Shown here piece after piece: positions 7,031 to 13,695 of a DNA stretch of 64,000 bases (its first letter is position 1; each line of letters begins with the position of its first letter). The notes below the pieces were generated by a model. The model made no database searches, was not told the DNA's origin, and saw only the letters and a list, made by a program, of their open reading frames with translations. The DNA is from Sedimenticola hydrogenitrophicus (GTDB lineage Bacteria > Pseudomonadota > Gammaproteobacteria > Chromatiales > Chromatiaceae): the NCBI RefSeq assembly GCF_029017505.1, contig NZ_JAQGEI010000031.1:1-64000 (forward strand). The letters are read 5' to 3'. The position numbers and the translations under genes were made by a program.

Positions 7031-7924
7031 ATGTGCTCCGTTGATGTCCTGAGCAACATTGTGCATAATCGGCAAAAGGTAATGAATTACTTTTATATGG
7101 GGCAGTTACCGCATACGCTTACAATAATCGTTGACATGGATCCAAAAATGAGCCGGAATCGCCAAGATTTTTTACAGGAAATGATGGAAAATCGGTTTCA
7201 AATTGAAACCGAAAAAGAGGAAAGAGGACCGTTTGATCTACGTGCCGAACTTTTGAAAATCGACGATGAAATCATTATGCGCTCTGTATCTCTGAGCGCC
7301 TCAAACTCTCGCCGCCGCGAGATAATCAGACGCGATCGCGCAAAATTAATAGTGGAGTTGGCTGCAGGCAAAAAATCTAAATCAATTTTTCCCAGTTCTG
7401 TAATAACTGTTGGGAATGCCGAATTTAGAGTCTTTGTAAAAACGGAAGTCGTTCAACAAATAGTAGATTTAGTTAAGTATTTGAATCGTGCTAAGAGCAA
7501 AAACTACCAACAAAAAACGAAAGATCTCGTCAAGGGGTCTGCTCGACGAGAAACCGAGGAATGGATGGAACTCAATGAGGCCGATCCCAATAGATTCGAC
7601 CAACATTTCAAATTCAGCCTAAAAGAATTTAGGCTTCGGTATATCCGAGAGAATGGTAGGGGATGGGAAATCCCAGACGGCAGTGATTTATGGGTACATG
7701 ATAACAAGCTCATAAGGACCAACCCCAGTCCGTGGAAATGGCTGGCACCTGCCATCCTGGACTCACAGGAATACATCGGCGTATGTGCATTAGACACCTG
7801 CCGGCAGGTTTTTCATAAGATCCGCAAGACCAAAAGCGCCTGCTCTGACCGGTGCAGGCTAACACTCGCCCAGCGTGCCTACAGGAAAAAAGATAAAGGC
7901 ATATCATGTGCGAAAGCCAAATAA
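7031..7924 (+). CDS. Hypothetical protein with C-terminal Cys4 zinc-finger-like module
   Basis: Up to 297 residues from 7031. ATGs at 7082 and 7137 are alternatives and none has a strong ribosome site. Composition is clearly more AT-rich than the neighbouring replication genes. The C-terminus (about 253-290) reads CALDTCRQVF, then ACSDRCRLTLAQRAYRKK, a C-x4-C...C-x3-C pattern followed by a basic helix, similar to the CGNR-type zinc finger of some transcription regulators. The N-terminal two thirds is charged and helical without a motif I know. It lies between the replication region and the attachment site and may be element cargo. Confidence 0.6.
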   Translation: MCSVDVLSNIVHNRQKVMNYFYMGQLPHTLTIIVDMDPKMSRNRQDFLQEMMENRFQIETEKEERGPFDLRAELLKIDDEIIMRSVSLSASNSRRREIIRRDRAKLIVELAAGKKSKSIFPSSVITVGNAEFRVFVKTEVVQQIVDLVKYLNRAKSKNYQQKTKDLVKGSARRETEEWMELNEADPNRFDQHFKFSLKEFRLRYIRENGRGWEIPDGSDLWVHDNKLIRTNPSPWKWLAPAILDSQEYIGVCALDTCRQVFHKIRKTKSACSDRCRLTLAQRAYRKKDKGISCAKAK

Positions 7925-7978
7925 TTGCACACACACTGGGAATGCATTGCCTTTACTATTGATAGTATTGGTAATATT

Positions 7979-8028
7979 ATGGACTCTTAATCCATTGGTC
8001 GTAGGTTCGAATCCTACATGGCCCACCA
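7979..8028 (+). other. attR: 3' half of tRNA-Lys(CUU): probable attachment site (attR)
   Basis: The stretch contains an anticodon stem-loop with CTT (ATGGA-CTCTTAA-TCCAT), a T arm (GTAGG-TTCGAAT-CCTAC), the 3' acceptor strand ATGGCCC, a discriminator A and CCA. The 5' partner GGGCCAT and a normal D arm are absent. The bases just upstream only vaguely resemble a D arm and cannot pair with the acceptor strand. A truncated tRNA followed by an intact tRNA terminator is the classic scar of an element integrated into a tRNA 3' end. The element would lie to the left, with the restored tRNA at its far end, outside the window. Confidence 0.8.
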
Positions 8029-8041
8029 ATTGGTAACGAAG

Positions 8042-8065
8042 CCCGGACCTCGCGTCCGGGTTTTT
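8042..8065 (+). terminator. Rho-independent terminator of the tRNA-Lys locus
   Basis: CCCGGAC-CTCGC-GTCCGGG followed by TTTTT: a 7-bp GC stem, 5-base loop and U-tract, 14 bases after the CCA end. Confidence 0.9.
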
Positions 8066-8145
8066 CGTTTTCAGATAGCGCATTCGAACCTGTGACTTCA
8101 AACAAGCCAGGTTCGACAGCGTAGCCGCTTTCCCTTTCGAAATTT

Positions 8146-8745
8146 CTATCGACTCATACCTTCGACAAAGTTGTCGATCAGCATGCAGGCCATCTCCCCG
8201 GTACTCTGCCCTCCGGCCAGATCGAGCCGCTGGCGGATCTTCAAAATGCAGATGCCGTGCACACTCGCCCATAAAACCCTCGCCGCCTGGCTGATGGTTT
8301 TGTCGTCCTGGTTGCCAACCGTCGATGCCAGCGTCTCTTCGACCAGGCCAAATACCTGGCCCAGCTTCTCCAGGTACCAATCCGGCATCACCTCATCCTT
8401 GCCAGCCACATATTCAAGCAACATGTTCCAGCGCGGGGATTCCGCTTCCGCGTAATCGATGTAGGCGGTCGCCAGGGCATACAACGCCTTCTTGCCTGAA
8501 TAGCTATGGCGCTTTTCATCCAGCATGCGTTGATAGAGTTGATCCAGGGTCCGGCCGTTGAGCTGAAATACCAGGTCATCAAGGTTCTCGAATACCAGAT
8601 AAAGGGTCCCCACGGTGTAGCCAATTGCGGCGGCAACCTTGCGTGCGGTCAACGCCTTGAAACCACCCTCGGCAACAATGGCCTCGGCGGCGCCCAGCGC
8701 CAGTTGGCGTATCTCTTCACGGCTGTGATCGCTGCGGCGGCCCAT
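8146..8745 (-). CDS. TetR/AcrR-family transcriptional regulator
   Basis: 199 residues. The N-terminal TetR helix-turn-helix is at about 8-55 (REEIRQLALGAAEAIVAEGGFKALTARKVA, then GYTVGTLYLVFENLDDL). The C-terminal part resembles the WHG/TetR_C_13-type ligand-binding domain (ARVLWASVHGICIL). It is divergent from the VIT/vWA gene. Three palindromes of the same type lie in the 169-bp gap, so autoregulation and control of the vWA-rhombosortase pair is the obvious reading. The ligand is unknown. Confidence 0.85.
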   Translation of the reverse strand: MGRRSDHSREEIRQLALGAAEAIVAEGGFKALTARKVAAAIGYTVGTLYLVFENLDDLVFQLNGRTLDQLYQRMLDEKRHSYSGKKALYALATAYIDYAEAESPRWNMLLEYVAGKDEVMPDWYLEKLGQVFGLVEETLASTVGNQDDKTISQAARVLWASVHGICILKIRQRLDLAGGQSTGEMACMLIDNFVEGMSR

Positions 8746-8790
8746 ATTTCGTACCTGGTCTGGGAAAGGATGGCGTCAGTTTAGCGAAGC

Positions 8791-8898
8791 ATTGAACATT
8801 GTTCAATTGTGTGCTAAAAGCTGTAATTGAACATCGTTCAATAAAGCCAGAGGCCCCATAGGGGTCTCTTGCCGGGATTAAATTAAACATAGTTTAAT
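8791..8898. promoter_or_regulatory. Three TetR-type operator palindromes
   Basis: Three 17-bp palindromes share the pattern ATTRAACAT-N-GTTYAAT: 8791-8807 (ATTGAACATTGTTCAAT, perfect), 8826-8842 (ATTGAACATCGTTCAAT, one mismatch) and 8882-8898 (ATTAAACATAGTTTAAT). The third ends 16 bp before the vWA start codon, so occupancy would block transcription or translation initiation. Confidence 0.75.
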
Positions 8899-8914
8899 TA
8901 AACGGAGCCTGATC

Positions 8915-10993
8915 ATGAGACTAATTGAATACATACCTTGGAAGCGTGCAATCATTGCCTTTACCTTGCTGTTACTGGGACACACGGCGCTTGCAGCCGG
9001 TCTGCTCTCTCCCAGTGACGGCAGTCTGCCTCCACTGGGAATCAAGGAACACCATGTTTCCGTGGTGGTCGAGGACGGCTATGCCGTCACCACAGTGGAG
9101 CAGACTTTCCATAACCCCCATGCCCAGGATCTGGAGGCGGTCTACTCCTTTCCGGTACCGGAGCATGGCGCGGTATCCGAATTCACTTTGTGGATAGATG
9201 GCAAACCCGTCTCCGGAGAAGTGCTGGAGAAAAAAGCGGCGCGTCGGGTTTATGAGGAGGAGAAGTCGGCCGGGCGCGATGCCGGTATTACCGAGAAGGA
9301 GAGCTACAAGACCTTCGACATCAGTGTGGCGCCGGTGCGGGCCGGCGGCGATACGCGTATTCGCCTGGTTTATATACAGCCTGCCGTCGTGGATACGGGT
9401 ATTGGCCGATATGTCTACCCCCTCGAGGAGGGCGGTGTGGATGAAGAGAAACTGGCCTTCTGGACGGCCAACGAAACGGTTGAGGAAGCGTTCAGTTTCC
9501 GCTTGCTGCTGCGCTCTTCCTATCCGGTGGATGCCCTGCGTTTACCCAATCAGGCCGCTGCACAGGTCCAGCAGCTGCCCGATGGGGATTGGCTGGTTGA
9601 ATTGGCAAACAGCGCCGGTGCCAGAAAAGAGGAGGGTGCCCAGGGCAACTCCTTCAATCCGCAACAGCCGCAGTCCGGTGCGGCGTTTACCCTGGATAAG
9701 GACCTCGTGGTCTATTGGCGCCATCAGGCCAATCTGCCCGGCAGTGTCGATCTGGTCACCTATAAGCCGGATCCGAAACAGCGTGGGACCTACATGCTGA
9801 CCATCACCCCGGGGGATGACCTTAAACCGATAACCGAGGGGCGTGACTGGGTTTTTGTACTGGATATCTCGGGATCAATGAGTGGCAAGTACGCGACGCT
9901 GGCGAACGGTGTGGAGCGGGCGCTTGCAAAGCTGCGTCCCGAAGACCGGTTTCGTATCGTGCTGTTCAACAACACCGCGCATGAGCTGACCCGGGGATAT
10001 GTCAACGCCACCCGGGAAGCCGTTCAACACTACGCCAGCCAGGTGGCAGGTATCCAGCCGGGAAACGGCACCGATCTGTATGCCGGGCTGAAAAAAGGGC
10101 TCAACTCACTTGAAGCGGACCGTACCAGCGCCATCGTGCTGGTGACCGACGGCGTTGCCAATGTGGGGGAAACGGCGCAGCGTAAATTTATCGAGCTGAT
10201 CCGGAAAAAAGACACCCGGCTGTTCACGTTTATCATGGGCAACAGCGCCAATCGCCCCATGCTCGAGGCCATGACCAGGGCCTCCGGCGGTTTCGCGGTC
10301 AGCATCTCCAACAGCGATGATATCGTGGGTCAGTTACTCACCGCCGTCAGCAAGGTCGGGCACCAGGCGTTGCATGGTGTGGAGTTAAAGATCAAGGGCG
10401 TCAAGACCGCCGATATCACACCCAGGGAGATAGGCAGCCTGTATCGGGGACAGCAACTGGTGCTGTTCGGACACTACTGGGGAGAGGGGGATGCCGAGGT
10501 GGAGCTGAGCGGCCGGATATCCGGTACAGACAAGATATACCGGACGCGCTTTGCCTTTCCGGCCATCGGCAAGGAGAATCCGGAGATCGAACGGTTGTGG
10601 GCATATGCTGCCATCGAAGAGATGCAGACCGAAATGGAGAATTTCGGTGAGCAGCCCGATATCAAACAGGCGGCGACCGATATCGCCCTGGAGTACAACC
10701 TGGTGACCGATTACACCTCCATGGTGGTGTTGCGGGAGGAGCAGTTTCAGGCCAGGGGCATCGAGCGCCGTAACCAGCAGCGCCTTACCAATGAGCAGGC
10801 GGCACAGCAACAACGTGCCCAACGCCCTGTGGTGTCGCGGCGTGTGGATACCCGGCAGCCCCTGTACACCCAGTCGCGGGCCAGTCACAGTCGGGGCGGC
10901 GGAGCCATGGACCCCTGGAGCCTCCTGCTCCTCCTGCCACTGCTGGTCATATACGTCGCTCGAAATCACCGGGTGAAGCCTGATGGCGGTTAA
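8915..10993 (+). CDS. VIT- and vWA-domain surface protein with GlyGly-CTERM sorting tail
   Basis: 692 residues. A Sec signal peptide covers about 1-28. A VIT domain follows (HHVSVVVEDGYAVTTVEQTF, later KKAARRVYEEEKSAGRDAG). The vWA domain has a perfect MIDAS DISGS near residue 317 and VTDGVANVG near 410. The overall architecture matches the marine proteobacterial sortase-target family. Instead of LPXTG the C-terminus has a Gly-rich turn (SRGGGAMDPW), a run of Leu (LLLLLPLLVIYVA) and a basic end, the GlyGly-CTERM signal processed by rhombosortases. The next gene is a rhombosortase, overlapping by 11 bp. Domains firm; exact ligand unknown. Confidence 0.88.
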   Translation: MRLIEYIPWKRAIIAFTLLLLGHTALAAGLLSPSDGSLPPLGIKEHHVSVVVEDGYAVTTVEQTFHNPHAQDLEAVYSFPVPEHGAVSEFTLWIDGKPVSGEVLEKKAARRVYEEEKSAGRDAGITEKESYKTFDISVAPVRAGGDTRIRLVYIQPAVVDTGIGRYVYPLEEGGVDEEKLAFWTANETVEEAFSFRLLLRSSYPVDALRLPNQAAAQVQQLPDGDWLVELANSAGARKEEGAQGNSFNPQQPQSGAAFTLDKDLVVYWRHQANLPGSVDLVTYKPDPKQRGTYMLTITPGDDLKPITEGRDWVFVLDISGSMSGKYATLANGVERALAKLRPEDRFRIVLFNNTAHELTRGYVNATREAVQHYASQVAGIQPGNGTDLYAGLKKGLNSLEADRTSAIVLVTDGVANVGETAQRKFIELIRKKDTRLFTFIMGNSANRPMLEAMTRASGGFAVSISNSDDIVGQLLTAVSKVGHQALHGVELKIKGVKTADITPREIGSLYRGQQLVLFGHYWGEGDAEVELSGRISGTDKIYRTRFAFPAIGKENPEIERLWAYAAIEEMQTEMENFGEQPDIKQAATDIALEYNLVTDYTSMVVLREEQFQARGIERRNQQRLTNEQAAQQQRAQRPVVSRRVDTRQPLYTQSRASHSRGGGAMDPWSLLLLLPLLVIYVARNHRVKPDGG

Positions 10994-11705
10994 TGCCGGG
11001 ACAACGACGGGCCACGGCAGCAACGGGCTGCCGTGGCTCTCGTTCGGGTTGGCACTTGTGGCGACAGGGCTGTACCTGTTGGCGGGGCCCGCGCCGGAGG
11101 CACTGGTGTACGGGCGCGAGGAAATTTTACAGGGGGATTGGTGGCGGCTGCTTAGCGGTCACCTGGTGCACAGCGATGTTCCCCATGCCCTCTGGGACAT
11201 CCTCGCCCTTGGTCTTAGCGCATCCATTCTGGAGCGGCGGGACAGAAAGCGGCTCTGCCGGGCGATGCTGTTCAGTTTGCTGTTTCTGGATGCCTGGCTT
11301 TGGTGGGGAGTGACGGATCTGGATTATTATTGCGGTCTGTCCGGCGTACTCAATACACTGTTGACGCTGGTGTTCTGGCAGCTATGGCGCGATAACCCGC
11401 ATCCCCTGATTGTTGTCGCCGGGTTGGGTTACATGGGAAAACTGGTTGTTGAAACTGTGTTGGATCAAGCTCTATTTACCAGTACCGCCTGGCCGGGTTT
11501 GCCCGGCATTCATATGGCCGGTGTGACTGCCGCGGGGATGTTTCTCCTGTTCGAACATCGCCGAGCTACTCAGCGTGCTGTTCGATGGTGCCTCGATGAT
11601 CCGGCGAACGCGCGGCGCATTTTCACGCGACCTCTTTCCGGGTCAGTTCAGCGTTGTCAGTCGCCGGAGCAGGTCGCCCCAGCCATGCGTGAAGATGACC
11701 AGTAG
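10983..11705 (+). CDS. rrtA: Rhombosortase-type intramembrane serine protease
   Basis: 240 residues with about six hydrophobic segments. The rhomboid catalytic serine sits in GLSGVLNT (about 118-125) and the histidine in GIHMAGVTAAG (about 175-185). An early SGHLVHSDVPHALWD segment corresponds to the rhomboid HxxxN region. These small rhomboids cleave GlyGly-CTERM tails. The start lies inside the last codons of the vWA gene, implying translational coupling to its probable substrate. The 3' end overlaps the convergent norF-like gene by 63 bp, and the last 40 or so residues are an unconserved-looking tail. Confidence 0.85.
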   Translation: MAVNAGTTTGHGSNGLPWLSFGLALVATGLYLLAGPAPEALVYGREEILQGDWWRLLSGHLVHSDVPHALWDILALGLSASILERRDRKRLCRAMLFSLLFLDAWLWWGVTDLDYYCGLSGVLNTLLTLVFWQLWRDNPHPLIVVAGLGYMGKLVVETVLDQALFTSTAWPGLPGIHMAGVTAAGMFLLFEHRRATQRAVRWCLDDPANARRIFTRPLSGSVQRCQSPEQVAPAMREDDQ

Positions 11706-11921
11706 CGGAACCAGCGTGGCGAAGGCGTAGAGCACGTGGCGGATGTGGGCGTTGGCGCGGGTCATCTCCATGTAGTGGTCGATCACCATCCGCCCCTTGA
11801 CCGCGATCAGGCCGGCCACCAGCAGGGTCAGCGGCCAGCCGGCGTGCCCGGTTTCGGCGAACCAGGCCCCGGCCAGGGTGAGGGCGATCAGCAGCAGCCA
11901 GACTCTCTCCGCATGCCCCAT
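11643..11921 (-). CDS. norF: NorF-like / prokaryotic cytochrome c oxidase subunit IV protein
   Basis: 92 residues with three hydrophobic segments (about 7-20, 29-42 and 67-80) and the KGRMVIDHYMEMTRANAHIRHVLYAF stretch found in COX4-like small membrane proteins. It starts 2 bp after the stop of the COX3-like gene. In denitrifiers norE-norF encode such a pair that supports nitric oxide reductase activity. No norCB is visible here, so the role is inferred. It overlaps the end of the convergent rhombosortase gene. Confidence 0.75.
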   Translation of the reverse strand: MGHAERVWLLLIALTLAGAWFAETGHAGWPLTLLVAGLIAVKGRMVIDHYMEMTRANAHIRHVLYAFATLVPLLVIFTHGWGDLLRRLTTLN

Positions 11922-11923
11922 GC

Positions 11924-12544
11924 TCACCTCAGTACGTAGAAAAAGGGGAAGATCACCAGCCAGATGACATCGGTGGTGTGCCAGTAGACCGCCGCCGCTT
12001 CCAGTCCGCTGTAATCGGTTGACGAGTAGCTGCCGCGGCTGGTCCGCAGTGCGACCCAGGCGAGTCCCAGCAGGCCCCAGAAGACATGCACCAGGTGATT
12101 CAGCGTGAGGTAGTAATAGACGGTGTAGAAGATACCGGTCTCGCCGTCGATGCCGTGCGCGATGTTCCAGCGGATCTCGAAGTACTTCACCAGCGGATAG
12201 CCGCAGCCGAGCAGAAACGCCAGCGCGATCCAGCGAAACGCCGCGCCGGAGGCGTCCCGGCGTATCGACTCGACCGCCTTGACCATGCAGTAGCCGCTGG
12301 TCAGCAGCAGCATGGTGATGGTCACCCCGGCCAGGGTGACCAGTTTGTCCGGTCCAGTTTGAAACGCCTCGGGGTGATGGGCCTTGGCCACGAAGTAGAC
12401 AATGAACAGCAGCAGAAACTCCACCAGCACACAAAAAATGCCGACCCAGATGCCGCTGTTTCCGGGCACCCGGTTATCGGTGTCGATTTTGGCACCAGGG
12501 AGTGTGGCGAGGGGGGCTGCGCAGGCGGGGTCCATGGTGTCCAT
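11924..12544 (-). CDS. norE: NorE-like cytochrome c oxidase subunit III family protein
   Basis: 206 residues, five hydrophobic segments, COX3 fold. Recognisable stretches are VKYFEIRWNIAHGIDGETGIFYTVYYYLTLNHLVHVFWGLLGLAWV and AAVYWHTTDVIWLVIFPFFYVLR, the latter with the conserved WH...D...W motif. The family includes NorE, encoded with nitric oxide reductase genes. It is followed after 2 bp by the norF-like gene. An in-frame ATG at 12535 is an alternative start. Confidence 0.8.
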   Translation of the reverse strand: MDTMDPACAAPLATLPGAKIDTDNRVPGNSGIWVGIFCVLVEFLLLFIVYFVAKAHHPEAFQTGPDKLVTLAGVTITMLLLTSGYCMVKAVESIRRDASGAAFRWIALAFLLGCGYPLVKYFEIRWNIAHGIDGETGIFYTVYYYLTLNHLVHVFWGLLGLAWVALRTSRGSYSSTDYSGLEAAAVYWHTTDVIWLVIFPFFYVLR

Positions 12545-12571
12545 TATTCATGAACACCCTCAGGTAGAGCC

Positions 12572-12585
12572 ATGACAAAGGTCAA
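12572..12585. promoter_or_regulatory. Possible FNR/DNR/NnrR-type site upstream of norE
   Basis: ATGAC-AAAG-GTCAA is one mismatch from the TTGAC-N4-GTCAA palindrome of NnrR/DNR-class nitric-oxide regulators. It lies about 34 bp upstream of the norE ATG. At the usual -41.5 position it would give an almost leaderless transcript, which weakens the case. Confidence 0.3.
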
Positions 12586-12711
12586 ACCGTGGCCGCACCC
12601 GCCGCAGACCGTGGGTTGATGCCGGGTGGGATCGTCGCTCCCGGTGCCACCGCCAGCGCTTGGGGCGTCAGGGGGCCGATATCCCCCCCGGGTTGTGCCC
12701 GCGCCGGATCC

Positions 12712-13695
12712 TCAGATGAGCTTCATGTGGTTGGTGTAGATCGGGTTGTCGTGGGGAAAATAGTCGCGTATCGCAGCGACATAGCGGTCGAACGGATTGT
12801 CCACCTGGTTGATCTGTTTTCTTCTGTGCTTTGGCAGGTCGTAGCTGTTGAACCGCACGGTAAAGGGTACCGGATAGTCGGTGCCGAACAGGAGTCTGTG
12901 ATGCACATCGGTCTGTTCGGACAGGTGTCTTAATGCCCGTGCCCGCATGGGGGCCAGGATCGCAGAAATATCCGCATAGAGATTGGGGTACACTGTCAGT
13001 CTCTCCAGCAGCTGAAAGTAGTCCGCATCGAAAAAGCGGGGATCTTTTGACACATTTCGCCAGAGTTGCAGTTTGTAATTCAGCCGTCCCAGTCCCATGT
13101 GCGCGGCAATCACCGTGACGCCGGTGGCCAGGGGCAGGTCGAGCATCCCGATCCCCTCGTACTGGCTGAAGGAGTCGATGCTGTACTCGCTGCCGACATG
13201 GATGATCAGCGGGATGTTGTGTGCCTTGATCTTTTCGTAGTAAGGGATAAAAAGCTCGTCATTGAGATTCACGCCCCAGTAGTTTTGCAGAAATTTGGCC
13301 CCCCGGCAGCCACTCTGGATATGCTGTTCGATCAGCTCCAGGGCATCGGGGCGGCGTGGATTGACCGAGAAGAAGGGGATGAACTGGTCCGGGTGGCGCC
13401 TGGCCACGGCAAGCACATCCGCGGTCGTGGCGCAGACCGTCCGGTCGCGATCAATCTCCCGGCCCCGCTCATCCAGGCGTACATCGACCCCGAACAGGCA
13501 GCTCTTTTCCACATGGACCGAGTTTTCTATCGATGCCGCCATGGCCGAGACATAGGTCTCGTATGGCTGTCTCAGCAGCTGTTTTGGATCCGCGCCCAGG
13601 CTGCGCGCAAACAGCGGGATGGTGATCTTGTCATACAGGCGATGGAAACTGACGCTGGGGTTGAGCAGGTGGGTATGGATGTCAATGGTCTTCAT
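12712..13695 (-). CDS. Amidohydrolase-2-family TIM-barrel hydrolase
   Basis: 327 residues. Metal-ligand motifs of the ACMSD/amidohydrolase-2 family are in order: IDIHTH at 4-9, GAKFLQNYW (about 134-142), IIHVGSEYS (about 167), AAHMGLGRL (about 198) and LLFGTDYPVPF near the C-terminus with the catalytic Asp. It would be a cytosolic metal-dependent hydrolase or decarboxylase of unknown substrate. The start codon overlaps the stop of the large acyltransferase/ligase gene (ATGA), so the two are co-translated and the substrate may be linked to lipid or acyl metabolism. That last point is inference. Confidence 0.85.
   Translation of the reverse strand: MKTIDIHTHLLNPSVSFHRLYDKITIPLFARSLGADPKQLLRQPYETYVSAMAASIENSVHVEKSCLFGVDVRLDERGREIDRDRTVCATTADVLAVARRHPDQFIPFFSVNPRRPDALELIEQHIQSGCRGAKFLQNYWGVNLNDELFIPYYEKIKAHNIPLIIHVGSEYSIDSFSQYEGIGMLDLPLATGVTVIAAHMGLGRLNYKLQLWRNVSKDPRFFDADYFQLLERLTVYPNLYADISAILAPMRARALRHLSEQTDVHHRLLFGTDYPVPFTVRFNSYDLPKHRRKQINQVDNPFDRYVAAIRDYFPHDNPIYTNHMKLI

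Noticed and set aside
7940-7990. A full tRNA-Lys gene
   Set aside because: The sequence upstream of the anticodon arm only faintly resembles a D arm and cannot pair with the 3' acceptor strand.
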